Assembly: GCF_018417595.1 (NCBI RefSeq)
Contig: NZ_CP070982.1
Span: forward strand, 831,501 to 895,500
DNA from: Pseudomonas entomophila
GTDB lineage: Bacteria; Pseudomonadota; Gammaproteobacteria; Pseudomonadales; Pseudomonadaceae
Direction: 5' to 3'
Length of the DNA: 64,000 nt
Numbering within the stretch: position 1 is the first letter of the stretch; each line of letters starts with the position of its first letter. The notes under the pieces are model-generated. The model was given only the letters and a program-made list of their open reading frames with translations, ran no database searches and was not told where the DNA came from. The position numbers were made by a program, and so were the translations under genes. Below are positions 42,565-53,205 of the stretch, in pieces.

Positions 42565-42906
42565 TCAGACCTTGCGGACGAACTCGGACTTCAGCTTCAT
42601 CGCGCCGATGCCGTCGATCTTGCAGTCGATGTCGTGGTCGCCGTCGCACAGGCGGATGTTCTTGACCTTGGTGCCGACCTTGACCACGAGCGATGAGCCC
42701 TTGACCTTGAGGTCCTTGATCACGGTGACGGTGTCACCGTCCTGCAGGACGTTGCCGACCGAATCCTTTTTCACCACGTCATCGCTGACGGCGTCGGCTT
42801 CACCGTTCTGCGACCACTCATGGGCGCATTCGGGGCAGATCAGCTGGGTGCCATCCTCGTAGGTGTATTCGGAGTTGCATTTAGGGCAGGGTGGCAGAGT
42901 GCTCAC
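42565..42906 (-). CDS. yjdM: Zinc-ribbon protein PhnA/YjdM
   Basis: The protein has 113 residues starting at GTG ([31 protein letters not shown]). Four Cys form the N-terminal zinc ribbon (CPKC ... CPEC), followed by the SH3-like PhnA domain ([25 protein letters not shown] ... KVKNIRL) and the invariant tail [20 protein letters not shown]. Despite the name, the E. coli homologue is not needed for phosphonate use; its role is unclear. GGAAA lies before the GTG. It is transcribed away from ispB's terminator region with a REP pair in between. Confidence 0.93.
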   Translation of the reverse strand: MSTLPPCPKCNSEYTYEDGTQLICPECAHEWSQNGEADAVSDDVVKKDSVGNVLQDGDTVTVIKDLKVKGSSLVVKVGTKVKNIRLCDGDHDIDCKIDGIGAMKLKSEFVRKV

Positions 42907-42991
42907 GGCGTTTCCTTTCAAGTACAGACGAACAAAGGCGCACATTGTATAAGGTTTTGCCTGGGAAATGTGCTTTGCCTGTGCAAAAGCA

Positions 42992-43060
42992 TTCGCGGGT
43001 AAACCCGCCCCTACAGGTAAGTGGTGGACCTGTAGGAGCGGGTTTACCCGCGAAAAGGGC
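42992..43060. repeat. REP inverted pair
   Basis: Arms TTCGCGGGTAAACCCGCCCC (plus TACAGG) and CCTGTAGGAGCGGGTTTACC (plus CGCGAA) lie between yjdM and ispB. Confidence 0.85.
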
Positions 43061-43072
43061 GATGCGATGTGT

Positions 43073-44041
43073 TTAGTGCGTACGTGCTACGGCGAACTCG
43101 CTCAGCTCGACCAGTGCATCCCGGTACTCGCTGGCCGGCAACACTTCCAGGCAGGCGATGGCGCGGGCGACGTAGTCACGGGCCATCTGCGCGGTGTAGG
43201 CCAGGGCGCCGGAGGCTTCGACAGCGATGCGAATCTGCTCCAGGTCCTCGAGGCCACCCTTCTGGATCGCCTGGCGCACCAGCGCCGCTTGTTCGGGGGT
43301 GCCTTCGCGCATGGCGTAGATCAGTGGCAGGGTCGGCTTGCCTTCGGCCAGGTCGTCGCCGACGTTCTTGCCGAGGGTTTCCGAGTCGCCCTTGTAGTCC
43401 AGCAGGTCGTCGACCAGCTGGAAGGCCACGCCCAGGTGGTCACCGAAGGTGCGCAGGGCTTCGCGCTGCTCGTCGCTGGCGCCGGCCAGCGCGGCGGCGC
43501 TGTGGGTCGAGGCTTCGAACAGCATCGCGGTCTTGCCGCGGATGACGTCCATGTAGATTTCCTCGGTGGTGCTGGCGTCGCGCACGCGCGACAGCTGCAG
43601 CACTTCACCCTCGGCGATCACCCGGGTGGCCTTGGAGAGGATCTGCATGACCGGCATCGAGCCCAGCTCGACCATCATCTCGAACGAGCGCGAATAGAGG
43701 AAGTCGCCCACCAGCACGCTCGGGGCGTTGCCCCACAGGGCGTTGGCGGTGGAACGGCCACGGCGCATGCCGGACATGTCGACCACGTCGTCGTGCAGCA
43801 GCGTGGCGGTGTGCAGGAACTCGATGGTCGCCGCCAGCAGGCGCAGGTCATCGCCTTCACGGCCCAGGGCCTTGCCGCACAGCAGCACCAGCAGCGGGCG
43901 CAGGCGCTTGCCGCCGGCGGACGTGATATAGTCGCCGATCTTCGATACCAGCGGCACGCGCGAGGTCAGCTGCTTCTTGATGATCTCGTCGACGGCGCTG
44001 AAATCATCAGCTACCGCGCGGTAGAAGGTTTGGGGTTGCAT
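43073..44041 (-). CDS. ispB: Octaprenyl/polyprenyl diphosphate synthase
   Basis: The protein has 322 residues ([21 protein letters not shown]). It builds the ubiquinone side chain from farnesyl diphosphate and IPP. The two Asp-rich motifs DDVVD ([17 protein letters not shown]) and DDLLD ([14 protein letters not shown]) and the GGKRLRPLL and [10 protein letters not shown] segments are intact. I chose ATG 44041 because GGAG lies seven bases before it; ATG 44053 adds four residues and lacks a site. It is divergent from rplU-rpmA, the arrangement in E. coli and PAO1. Confidence 0.96.
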   Translation of the reverse strand: MQPQTFYRAVADDFSAVDEIIKKQLTSRVPLVSKIGDYITSAGGKRLRPLLVLLCGKALGREGDDLRLLAATIEFLHTATLLHDDVVDMSGMRRGRSTANALWGNAPSVLVGDFLYSRSFEMMVELGSMPVMQILSKATRVIAEGEVLQLSRVRDASTTEEIYMDVIRGKTAMLFEASTHSAAALAGASDEQREALRTFGDHLGVAFQLVDDLLDYKGDSETLGKNVGDDLAEGKPTLPLIYAMREGTPEQAALVRQAIQKGGLEDLEQIRIAVEASGALAYTAQMARDYVARAIACLEVLPASEYRDALVELSEFAVARTH

Positions 44042-44126
44042 CGGCTGCTCCATTGAGGTTGCGCGGCATGCTAGGTCGCGGGTACCAGTGTGTCAAGGCG
44101 CGGTGGCCGTGGCCCCGGGCCGGTAC

Positions 44127-44155
44127 TTGCAAGCATTTATAGGGTTGCGTACAAT
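44127..44155 (+). promoter_or_regulatory. Sigma-70 promoter of rplU-rpmA
   Basis: -35 TTGCAA and -10 TACAAT are 17 bases apart. This leaves a leader of about 125 nt before rplU, long enough for regulatory structure, though I identify none with confidence. Confidence 0.75.
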
Positions 44156-44286
44156 CGCGCACCCTAACTTTCCTGGGCAGCACCTGCCTTACGCAATTGC
44201 GCCGGGCCTTTCCAGCCTTGTGCAGCCATGCCAGCCAATACTCATCATATAAAGCGCTGGGTGAGCAGGATTATCGGAGAAATACC

Positions 44287-44601
44287 ATGTCTTACGCAGT
44301 AATCGTTACCGGCGGCAAGCAGTACAAAGTCGCTGAAGGTGAATTCCTCAAGATCGAGAAGCTGGAAGTCGCCACCGGCGAATCCGTGACTTTCGATCGC
44401 GTCCTGCTGGTCGCCAACGGTGACGACGTCACCATCGGTGCTCCAGTTGTTGCTGGCGCTAAAGTAGTGGCCGAAGTCGTTTCCCAAGGCCGCCACGACA
44501 AGGTTCGCATCATCAAGTTCCGTCGTCGTAAGCACCACATGAAGCGCATGGGCCACCGCCAGTGGTTCACCGAGATCAAAATCACCGGTATCCAGGCTTA
44601 A
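44287..44601 (+). CDS. rplU: 50S ribosomal protein L21
   Basis: The protein has 104 residues ([28 protein letters not shown]). It has the complete L21 family pattern, including [39 protein letters not shown] at the 23S-binding C-terminus. GGAG lies nine bases before the ATG. An in-frame upstream ATG (44197) is in the leader and has no homology. Confidence 0.97.
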   Translation: MSYAVIVTGGKQYKVAEGEFLKIEKLEVATGESVTFDRVLLVANGDDVTIGAPVVAGAKVVAEVVSQGRHDKVRIIKFRRRKHHMKRMGHRQWFTEIKITGIQA

Positions 44602-44638
44602 TCGCCCCGATCCCCTGAATTTATTGGAGAATTGAACC

Positions 44639-44896
44639 ATGGCTCACAAGAAGGCTGGTGGTAGTACTCGTAACGGTCGCGACTCAGAATCTAAACGCCT
44701 TGGCGTGAAGATGTATGGCGGCCAGGTTATCAAGCCGGGCAACATCATCGTCCGTCAGCGCGGCACCGAATTCCACGCTGGCTACGGCGTTGGCATGGGC
44801 AAGGACCACACCTTGTTCGCCAAGATCGAAGGCGTGATCAAGTTCGAGAAAAAAGGCGAGTTCATGCGCCGTTACGTGAGCATCGTCGCCGCTTAA
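44639..44896 (+). CDS. rpmA: 50S ribosomal protein L27
   Basis: The protein has 85 residues. The N-terminus [22 protein letters not shown] reaches the peptidyl-transferase centre; no cleavable leader extension of the Firmicutes type is present. The L27 signature [30 protein letters not shown] is intact. GGAG precedes the ATG. It is co-transcribed with rplU (37-base gap) and ends at a strong terminator. Confidence 0.97.
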
Positions 44897-44913
44897 TCGC
44901 GACGTCGCTCCAG

Positions 44914-44940
44914 AAGCCCCGTCATGCGACGGGGCTTTTT
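44914..44940 (+). terminator. Rho-independent terminator of rplU-rpmA
   Basis: A stem AAGCCCCGTC/GACGGGGCTT with loop ATGC is followed by TTTTT. Confidence 0.92.
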
Positions 44941-45083
44941 CGTTTGTGGTGAGCCTCTTGCAAAGCTGTTTGTATGGGCTGCCGGCGTGGGTTTCTACGG
45001 TCGTACGGGGCCGCCGCGCTCATTTTTGCAAGAGCCTCAGGTTTTCAGTATTCAGCTCGCCAACCGGCGAGAGGCGGTTTTGA

Positions 45084-46307
<1,224 letters not shown>

Positions 46308-46325
46308 TCGGTTGCAGTACACTAA

Positions 46326-46351
46326 ACGCCGCTCTCTGGAGCGGCGTTTTT
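46326..46351 (+). terminator. Rho-independent terminator of obgE
   Basis: A stem AACGCCGCTC/GAGCGGCGTT with a four-base loop is followed by TTTTTG. proB begins 44 bases later, so it either has a promoter within or before this hairpin or depends on read-through. Confidence 0.85.
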
Positions 46352-46394
46352 GTATCCACGGTATCTACAGATTCGACATAGGTTGGAAGAGAAG

Positions 46395-47513
46395 ATGCGA
46401 AGCAAGGTGACTGGCGCCCAGCGCTGGGTCGTGAAGATCGGCAGCGCGCTGCTGACCGCCGATGGCAAGGGGCTGGACCGCGGCGCCATGGCGGTGTGGG
46501 TCGAGCAGATGGTGGCCCTGCGCGAGGCGGGCGTGGAACTGGTGCTGGTCTCCTCCGGGGCCGTGGCCGCTGGCATGAGCCAGCTGGGCTGGACTTCGCG
46601 ACCGAGTGCGATGAACGAGCTGCAGGCTGCGGCCTCGATCGGCCAGATGCGCCTGGTGCAGGCCTGGGAGTCGAGCTTCGGCGAGCACGGCAAGCACACC
46701 GCGCAGATCCTGCTGACCCACGACGACCTCTCTGACCGCAAGCGCTACCTCAATGCGCGCAGTACCCTGCGCACGCTGGTCGACCTGGGCGTGGTGCCGG
46801 TGATCAACGAGAACGACACCGTGGTCACCGACGAAATCCGCTTCGGCGACAACGACACCCTGGCTGCCCTGGTGGCCAACCTGGTCGAGGCCGACCTGCT
46901 GGTGATCCTCACTGACCGCGACGGCATGTTCGATGCCGACCCGCGCAACAACCCCGAAGCCCAGCTCATCCATGAAGCCCGCGCCGACGATCCGGCGCTG
47001 GATGCCGTGGCCGGTGGTACCGGTGGCGCCCTGGGCCGTGGCGGCATGCAGACCAAGCTGCGCGCCGCGCGCCTGGCTGCGCGTTCCGGTGCCCACACCA
47101 TCATCATCGGTGGCCGTATCGAGCGCGTGCTGGACCGCCTGAAGGCCGGCGAGCGCCTGGGCACCCTGCTGTCGCCCGAGCGCGGCATGCTTGCCGCGCG
47201 CAAGCAGTGGCTGGCTGGCCACCTGCAGACCCGCGGCACCCTGGTGCTCGACGACGGCGCCGTGCAGGCGCTGCGCCAGGCCAACAAGAGTCTGTTGCCG
47301 GTGGGGGTGAAGACCGTGCAGGGCAGCTTCCGCCGTGGCGAGATGGTGGTTTGCGTCGGTCCGGATGGCCAGGAGATCGCCCGTGGCCTGGCCAACTACA
47401 GCGCCCTGGAGGCGCAGAAGATCATCGGCCAGCCGTCCGACGCCATCGAGAGCCTGCTGGGCTACAGCGCGGAGCCGGAACTGGTGCACCGCGACAACCT
47501 GGTCCTGGTCTGA
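46395..47513 (+). CDS. proB: Glutamate 5-kinase
   Basis: The protein has 372 residues with N-terminal amino-acid kinase and C-terminal PUA domains. It phosphorylates glutamate in proline synthesis. Signatures are [60 protein letters not shown] and [19 protein letters not shown]; the PUA domain starts near residue 280. GAAGAGA precedes the ATG. proA is not adjacent, as in other Pseudomonas. creA follows 11 bases later with AAGGAG spanning the gap, so both are one transcript. Confidence 0.96.
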   Translation: MRSKVTGAQRWVVKIGSALLTADGKGLDRGAMAVWVEQMVALREAGVELVLVSSGAVAAGMSQLGWTSRPSAMNELQAAASIGQMRLVQAWESSFGEHGKHTAQILLTHDDLSDRKRYLNARSTLRTLVDLGVVPVINENDTVVTDEIRFGDNDTLAALVANLVEADLLVILTDRDGMFDADPRNNPEAQLIHEARADDPALDAVAGGTGGALGRGGMQTKLRAARLAARSGAHTIIIGGRIERVLDRLKAGERLGTLLSPERGMLAARKQWLAGHLQTRGTLVLDDGAVQALRQANKSLLPVGVKTVQGSFRRGEMVVCVGPDGQEIARGLANYSALEAQKIIGQPSDAIESLLGYSAEPELVHRDNLVLV

Positions 47514-47524
47514 AGGAGATCACC

Positions 47525-47983
47525 GTGCTGAAAAGGATGTTTGCCGTGGCGGCGCTGATGCTGCCGATGCTGGCCGGGGCCGAGGAGATCGGCCAGGTGT
47601 CCACCGTGTTCAAGTTCGTCGGGCCGAACGACCGTATCGTGGTCGAGGCATTCGATGACCCGAAGGTCGATGGCGTGACCTGCTACCTGTCGCGGGCCAA
47701 GACTGGCGGCATCAAGGGTGGGTTGGGGCTGGCCGAAGATCGAGCCGAAGCATCGATCGCCTGTCGCCAGGTGGGGCCGATCCACTTCAAGGGTGAGTTG
47801 AAAGATGGCGAGGAGGTGTTCAAGGAGCGCACCTCGCTGGTGTTCAAGACCATGCAGGTGGTGCGGTTCCTCGACAAGAAGCGCAATACGCTGGTGTACC
47901 TGGTGTATAGCGACCGCGTGATCGAAGGTAGCCCGCAGAATGCGGTGACGGCGATTCCGATTGTGCCGTGGGCTCAGCAATAA
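47525..47983 (+). CDS. creA: CreA-family exported protein
   Basis: The protein has 152 residues starting at GTG, six bases after AAGGAG, with a short signal peptide ([21 protein letters not shown]). The mature part has the CreA pattern: [65 protein letters not shown] with two Cys likely forming a disulfide, and [33 protein letters not shown]. The role is unknown; in E. coli it only neighbours creBCD. A REP pair follows. Confidence 0.93.
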   Translation: MLKRMFAVAALMLPMLAGAEEIGQVSTVFKFVGPNDRIVVEAFDDPKVDGVTCYLSRAKTGGIKGGLGLAEDRAEASIACRQVGPIHFKGELKDGEEVFKERTSLVFKTMQVVRFLDKKRNTLVYLVYSDRVIEGSPQNAVTAIPIVPWAQQ

Positions 47984-48000
47984 CTTATAGATAGCGGGGA

Positions 48001-48096
48001 GGCCTTCGGCCTCCTTTCGCGGATAAATCCGCTCCTACAGAGGTGCGCATAACCCTGTAGGAGCGGATTCATCCGCGATGGGCCGCAAAGCGGCCC
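48001..48096. repeat. REP/BIME inverted pair
   Basis: Arms TTTCGCGGATAAATCCGCTC (plus CTACAG) and CTGTAGGAGCGGATTCATCC (plus GCGA) have outer GGCC hairpins. They lie between the convergent creA and mksB genes. Confidence 0.87.
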
Positions 48097-48108
48097 CAAT
48101 ACACCTGA

Positions 48109-50940
48109 TCAGGCCAGTTCCTCGGCCTCATCCTCGCGCACGATGGCCTTCACTTCGTCGCGACGGCTGATGTACTTCCAGTCTGCCTCGTCGATGTAGA
48201 TGCCGTTCGGCCCGCTGCCACCTTCCAGGTCGATCGCCACCCGCGCCGACACTTGCGGCTTCACGCTCGCCAGAATCGGTACGAAGCCCAGCTGCTGGCT
48301 GGTCTCCAGCAGCGCCGCCTGGTTGCGTTCGTCGATGTCCGCCGCCTCGTCGAGGTAGTACGGCAGGCGAATGCGCCCGGCCAGGTCGCGGTCCATCAGG
48401 TGCAGCAACAGGTACATGTTGGTCAGCGCCTTGATGGTCATGGTGGTGCCGTTGGAGGCGGCGCCGTCGATGTCGGCGTGGATCACCGGCTGGCTGTTGA
48501 TCTTGGTGATCTCGAAGGCCAGTTCGAACAGGTCCTTCAGGCCCAGCTGGTTGTGGTTGGCCGCCACCAGCCGCGCCAGGTACTCCTTGGCCTCTTCGTT
48601 CTTGTGATCCTGCTCGGCGCTTTGCGTCAGGTCGAACACCGACAGCGTTTCGCCTTCCTCGTACTGGCCGGCGCTATGGATGATCTGGTCGATGTGCTTG
48701 AGCGCTTCCTTGTTTGGTGCCAGCACCACGCGGAAGCTCTCCAGGTTCGATACCTGGCGCTTGTTGATCTCGCGGTTGAACAGCGCCAGCTGGTGCTCGA
48801 GGCTGTCGTAGTCGCTGCGGATGTTGCGCAGGGTCCGGGCGATGTCGGTGACCGCGGCGCGGCGGGCCTTGGCCAGGGTCAGCGCTTCCTCGGTGCGGTG
48901 CGAGTAGGCGTTGATCAGCAGCTGCAGGCGGCGCTCCATGTCGTCTTCGCTGTCGAACTTGGCCACGCCCTTCAGGCGCACCTGGGCGTACAGCGCCTCG
49001 ATCTGGTTGTCCACGCGTTGCAGCGCCTGCCAGCTGTCCTGGTAGTCGTTGAGCAGCGGCAGCAGGTTGTCCATGGAGTCGTCGATCGCCTCCATGAATG
49101 GCGTGCCGAACGGCAGGTCGGCCGGCAGCAACTGGCGACGGCGCAGGGCGTCCTCGAGGGTGCGTTGCTTGGCTTCGAGGTCGGCGATCTGCCGGCCCAC
49201 CAGCTGCAGCTTGGCCGACAGTTGCTGGACGCGTTCGGTGAAGGCGTCGCTGGAGCGCTTGAGCTCGTCCTGGGCGGCTTCCAACTGGCCCAGTTGCTCC
49301 ATCTTCTCCGGCTCTTCGGCAGCCAGGGTCTCGGTGCGGCGGAAGTCTTCCAGGGCCTTCTGCGCATCCAGCACCTGCTGGTACAGGGCCTCGGTCTGCG
49401 CCTTGCTGGCTGCGCGGTCGAGGGCCACGGCCTGCTGGGTCTTGAGCTGCTTGAGCTCTTTTTCCAGGCGCTCCTTCTGGTCGCGCAGGGCGGCGCGGTC
49501 GGCCAGGGCCTGCAGCGCGGGCGGGTCGATGTGCGAGATGTCGATGGACAGGCCCGGCACTTCGAAGCGTTCGCCCTTGAAACGGTCGAGCACGTTTTCG
49601 AGGGTCTTCACCCACACGTCGCTTTCGTCCAGCTCGATGCCGCGCTCACCCAGCGGCAGGCTGAACAGCGCGCCGTTGAACAGGCGCATCAGGCGGTCGA
49701 CGTCCTGCTGCGAGAACTCCTCGCGCAGGCGGGCGTAGCTGTTGTTGTCGGCGTGGTCGAGCTGCTGCTTGACCGCCTTGACGCGTTTTTCCAGGTCGCG
49801 CACGCGCTCGTCGAGGTCCTCGGCGGAGAACTGCCGCGACTGGGCCAGGGCGCCGGCCAGTTCGTCGTGGGCGTCCTTGGCGGCCAGCAGTTGCTGCTCC
49901 AGCACCTTGACGTCGGTGACCAGGGCGAAGCGGTGCTTGAGCACCGACAGCTCACCCAGCCAGCGCTGGATGCCGGTGATCTCGCGCTCCAGGCGCATCA
50001 GCTCCTGGGTGCCGCCGCGCTGGTCGTTCTGCAGGCGGTCCTGCTCGCCACGGTAGTGCTCGGCCTGGATGGTCAGCTCTTCCTTGCGCGCCATGGCGTA
50101 TTCCTGCCAGGTGCCCAGCAGGTTGTCGAGCAAGGGCGAGATGCGGTGCAGCTTGCCGCGCAGGATGTCGCGCTGGGCCACGCCGCCGGCCAGGGCTTCG
50201 ACCAGGGGGCCGGCGGCCACCAGGGCGTTGTAGTCGCCTTCCATGCGACGCACGTCGCGGAAGGCCTCTTCACAGGCGGCGATGTAGTCGACGCTGCCCG
50301 AGCGCAGGCTGTGCTCGAAGGCGTCGAGGAACAGCTGCTTGAGCTTGGCGGCGGTGATTTCGCGCATGTGCAGTAGGTTGATGAACAGGGCGCGGAAGGT
50401 CTTCAGGCTTTGCTCGCTGGTCGAGCGCAGCGGGATCAGGGTGAGGTCCAGCGGCACCGAGGTGTGGCCGCCGACCAGCAGCCGGCGCAGTTCGTCCGGC
50501 TTGAGCTCGTAGGCCTTCAGGCCGTTGCGCTCGAGGTTGGTGAACAGCTCTTTCTGGCGCAGGCAGGTGTCGTCTTTCTGGTAGTGGGCCAGGTCCAGCT
50601 CGCCCTGGTAGGCGAAGAACTGGTGGCCGAAGCCGCCACCCGGGCCGCGGCCGACCACGCCGATCACGTGCGGGCCGTGGGGCAGGTTCAGTTCGCAGAG
50701 GATGTAGCTGGTGTCGGTGGCGAAGTAGAAGCGGCGCGACTGCTCCAGGCTGTACTTGCCGAAGCTCATGTCGGACATGCGCGCCAGGATCGGGAACTGC
50801 AGCGCGTTGATCGACGCCGATTTACCCAGGTTGTTGGCGCCATAGACCGACAGCGGGTGTTCCAGGGGGAACAGGCCGAGGCTGTAGCCGGCGGTGTTGA
50901 GCAGTGCGAAGCGGCGGATGCCGTAGCGTTCCTGGCTCAT
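48109..50940 (-). CDS. mksB: Condensin subunit MksB (SMC/MukB-like ATPase)
   Basis: The protein has 943 residues. An ABC-type head is split by a long coiled coil. Walker A is near the N-terminus (YGANNLGKSAS, 33-43), preceded by the MukB-like ALLNTAGYSLGLFPLEHPLSV. Coiled-coil arms span about 260-760 with a hinge near 420-470. The signature/Walker B region is C-terminal (IRLPYYLDEAADIDERNQAALLETSQQLGFVPI). MksB with MksE and MksF compacts chromosomes in P. aeruginosa alongside SMC-ScpAB. Its start overlaps the mksE stop by four bases. No JetD/MksG gene follows. Confidence 0.93.
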   Translation of the reverse strand: MSQERYGIRRFALLNTAGYSLGLFPLEHPLSVYGANNLGKSASINALQFPILARMSDMSFGKYSLEQSRRFYFATDTSYILCELNLPHGPHVIGVVGRGPGGGFGHQFFAYQGELDLAHYQKDDTCLRQKELFTNLERNGLKAYELKPDELRRLLVGGHTSVPLDLTLIPLRSTSEQSLKTFRALFINLLHMREITAAKLKQLFLDAFEHSLRSGSVDYIAACEEAFRDVRRMEGDYNALVAAGPLVEALAGGVAQRDILRGKLHRISPLLDNLLGTWQEYAMARKEELTIQAEHYRGEQDRLQNDQRGGTQELMRLEREITGIQRWLGELSVLKHRFALVTDVKVLEQQLLAAKDAHDELAGALAQSRQFSAEDLDERVRDLEKRVKAVKQQLDHADNNSYARLREEFSQQDVDRLMRLFNGALFSLPLGERGIELDESDVWVKTLENVLDRFKGERFEVPGLSIDISHIDPPALQALADRAALRDQKERLEKELKQLKTQQAVALDRAASKAQTEALYQQVLDAQKALEDFRRTETLAAEEPEKMEQLGQLEAAQDELKRSSDAFTERVQQLSAKLQLVGRQIADLEAKQRTLEDALRRRQLLPADLPFGTPFMEAIDDSMDNLLPLLNDYQDSWQALQRVDNQIEALYAQVRLKGVAKFDSEDDMERRLQLLINAYSHRTEEALTLAKARRAAVTDIARTLRNIRSDYDSLEHQLALFNREINKRQVSNLESFRVVLAPNKEALKHIDQIIHSAGQYEEGETLSVFDLTQSAEQDHKNEEAKEYLARLVAANHNQLGLKDLFELAFEITKINSQPVIHADIDGAASNGTTMTIKALTNMYLLLHLMDRDLAGRIRLPYYLDEAADIDERNQAALLETSQQLGFVPILASVKPQVSARVAIDLEGGSGPNGIYIDEADWKYISRRDEVKAIVREDEAEELA

Positions 50941-51644
50941 GCGTCAATCTCCTGTTGCTCTTCGCGGATCGCCCGGGCCAGGGCGTCCTCCTCGCTCTCA
51001 TCACCATCGAACGGGGTGAGGTCGAGCGGGTCGTCGGTGCGGTTGAGTTCTTCGGGCGTTTCTTCGACCACCAGCACGGGCACCGGCAGCGGCAGGTCGC
51101 TGTGCAGGGTGGCGGCCAGGTCGCGGTCCTGCTGGACCGCCAGGCACACGTCGAGGAAACGGTGCATCGGCGGCATGAAGCGGTAGATGCCGCCTTCCTC
51201 GAAGGCGAAGCCCAGCTGGGTCATGCGGCGCATGATCTTTTCTTCGAGCTCGTCGACCGTCTGCACTTCTGCCTGCAGGAACAGGTCGCGGTACTTGTCC
51301 AGCAGCGACGGTAGTTCGTCACGGCCGATGCTGCCGCCGTCGAGCACGGCCATCGGGTCGCGGCCCTGGTCGGCCAGGTGCTCGACCAGGATGAAGGTGA
51401 ACAGCGACAGGCGCTGGGCGGTCTTGTTGACCTGCGCGGCGGCTTGTTCAGGGACGAAGTAGTAGAAACCACGGGTGTCGCAGACCAACTCGAAACCGAG
51501 GGCCTTGAACAGGGTGCGGTACTGGTCCTGGAAGTTCGACAGCTGGGCGTACAGCTCCGGGTCGCGGCGGCTGATGTGGAAGCCCTTGAACAGCTCGCGG
51601 AAGATCGGCGCGAGCTGGGACAGTTCGGAGAGATCAAGATGCAT
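50937..51644 (-). CDS. mksE: Condensin subunit MksE
   Basis: The protein has 235 residues. It is the winged-helix (KITE-type) accessory subunit that binds the kleisin MksF. Visible are MHLDLSELSQLAPIFRELFKGFHISRRDPELYAQL, the YYFVPEQ motif and LSLFTFILVEHLADQGRDP. The C-terminus is long and acidic (TDDPLDLTPFDGDESEEDALARAIREEQQEIDA). It overlaps mksF by 11 bases and mksB by four, so the three subunits are translationally coupled. Confidence 0.92.
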   Translation of the reverse strand: MHLDLSELSQLAPIFRELFKGFHISRRDPELYAQLSNFQDQYRTLFKALGFELVCDTRGFYYFVPEQAAAQVNKTAQRLSLFTFILVEHLADQGRDPMAVLDGGSIGRDELPSLLDKYRDLFLQAEVQTVDELEEKIMRRMTQLGFAFEEGGIYRFMPPMHRFLDVCLAVQQDRDLAATLHSDLPLPVPVLVVEETPEELNRTDDPLDLTPFDGDESEEDALARAIREEQQEIDA

Positions 51645-52923
51645 GGGTGGGGCTCGCGGTGGATTCGGTCGTGGTCGCCGGCTTGTTGTCGCGGCTGGAA
51701 GTCAGGGCGAAGGAGCGCAGGCTGACCAGGTGTTCGCGGGTGAGGTATTGCTGGCGGTCGAGGCGTTCGCGGCTGAAGCGCTTCTCGCGCGACAGGCGCG
51801 AGAACCAGTACAGCAGTTCGTCGGTGGCGCCTTCGGGCTCCTGCTCCAGCAGCCAGACCATCAGGTCCGGCAGCGGCAGGGCGTCTTCGCAACGCTCGAG
51901 CATCTCTTTGACCGTGCGCGGGGCGCGGGGCAGCGGGCCCTTTTGCGTCTTGTGCGCCTTGGGGAAGCGCGCAGGCTTGGGCTCGAAGCGGGCCAGGGCG
52001 TAGACGTAGGCCTCGACCTGGCTGGCACTGCCGAGGAAGGTGCTCTGCGGGCGGGTGAACAGCGGCATGGCCGCCTGCGGCACGGCGTCGATGCCCTTCT
52101 TGCGGATCACCGACAAGGCCAGCGCCGCGCCACGGGTCACGGCGTTGTGCCGGCGCGCCTCTTCACGCAGCGGCAGCAGCAGTTCGCGGGCATGGCGCAA
52201 GGTAAGCTGGGCGCTGGTCTGCATCTCGAGGATGCGCGCGTGGGTACGCAGCAGCATGTCGTCGTCGACCAGGTGGCCCAGGCGCGCCTGCTCGCCCAGC
52301 AGGCGCAGCAGCACGGTCTCGACCTTGCGCACGCCCTGCTCGAAGGCGCCGTCGGCGTTGACCAGCTGGATCATGGGTTCGACGTATTCGTCCCAGGTCG
52401 CCAGTACTTCGGCGTAGCGCTGGCGCAGGGGGATCTGGCGGTTGCTGGTCTTGGCCCGTTCGGCCACGGCCACCAACGCCTGTTCGTCGTTGTCGAGCTT
52501 CTTCAATACATCGCGCACGCGCATGTCGAGCAGGCGCAACTGGCGCGCCAGGTCGTCGCTGTCGCGGTTGTCGAAGGCGTCCTGGATATGCCCGGCCAGG
52601 CGTTCCAGGTGGCGTAGATACGCCTCGATCTCCAGGCACAGGCCCAGCCGGTGCTCGCGGCGCAGGTAGGCGAGGAAGTCGTGGATCTGCGCGTTGAGCT
52701 CGAAGCGGTTCGGGCTCTTGGCCACCGGGACCAGGATGTCCAGGCGGATCCACACGTCGAGCAGCTGGGTGATGTCCTGCGGGGTGCTTTCCACCTGCTG
52801 GCGGGCCAGCTGCTGGCGCAGCTCGACCAGGCTCAGGGTGCCCTGGTCGAAGCGCTCGCACAGCGGCTCGATCAGGGCCCAGTGTTCGGCTAGGGCGCGC
52901 AGGACGCGCTTGGGTTCGATCAT
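51634..52923 (-). CDS. mksF: Condensin subunit MksF (kleisin)
   Basis: The protein has 429 residues (MIEPKRVLRALAEHWALIEPLCERFDQGTL). Winged-helix N-terminus, long helical middle (LRRLLGEQARLGHLVDDDMLLRTHARILEMQTSAQLTLRHARELLLPL-type helices) and a C-terminal region rich in charged residues (FSRERLDRQQYLTREHLVSLRSFALTS) fit the MksF kleisin. It is the first gene of the mksFEB operon. I chose ATG 52923; no strong ribosome site is visible, and the upstream extension of the frame runs into REP sequence. The coding strand upstream has the divergent holD candidate. Confidence 0.9.
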   Translation of the reverse strand: MIEPKRVLRALAEHWALIEPLCERFDQGTLSLVELRQQLARQQVESTPQDITQLLDVWIRLDILVPVAKSPNRFELNAQIHDFLAYLRREHRLGLCLEIEAYLRHLERLAGHIQDAFDNRDSDDLARQLRLLDMRVRDVLKKLDNDEQALVAVAERAKTSNRQIPLRQRYAEVLATWDEYVEPMIQLVNADGAFEQGVRKVETVLLRLLGEQARLGHLVDDDMLLRTHARILEMQTSAQLTLRHARELLLPLREEARRHNAVTRGAALALSVIRKKGIDAVPQAAMPLFTRPQSTFLGSASQVEAYVYALARFEPKPARFPKAHKTQKGPLPRAPRTVKEMLERCEDALPLPDLMVWLLEQEPEGATDELLYWFSRLSREKRFSRERLDRQQYLTREHLVSLRSFALTSSRDNKPATTTESTASPTHAS

Positions 52924-53036
52924 TGGCGGGTCGACTCGTTGCCAAATAAAAGGGGCGATTGTACTGCATCCGGGGGGGAGGAATTCACCCCTTGGTCTGC
53001 AATAGGGGATCACCCGATATTCAGTGGGGGTTTTAC

Positions 53037-53115
53037 CGGCCCTTTCGCGGGCAAGCCCGCTCCCACAGGGGCCGCATCGAGCCTGTGGGGGCGGGTTTGC
53101 CCGCGAAACGGCCGG
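53037..53115. repeat. REP/BIME inverted pair
   Basis: Arms TTTCGCGGGCAAGCCCGCTC (plus CCACAGG) and CCTGTGGGGGCGGGTTTGCC (plus CGCGAAA) have outer GGCC/GGCC. They lie in the divergent region between mksF and the holD candidate, an unusual place because REPs more often follow genes. Confidence 0.87.
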
Positions 53116-53205
53116 TGCGGCCAGTAAAAATCCGTAGGCCTGTTGCGCCACGATGCCGCCAACGGCGTTAGAATGCCCGATTGATTTTTCCCGGATACCC
53201 GCGCC

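Noticed and set aside
42565..42906. Phosphonate-degradation function for PhnA/YjdM
   Set aside because: The name is historical; the family is not part of the C-P lyase or phosphonoacetate hydrolase pathway and no phn genes are near.
48253..50376. Plus-strand open frame of about 700 codons opposite mksB
   Set aside because: Leu/Gln/Val-rich shadow of the coiled-coil codons; no start signal.
48109..52923. Wadjet anti-plasmid system
   Set aside because: Only the three condensin genes are present; the JetD/MksG nuclease needed for the defence type is not in the flanks.
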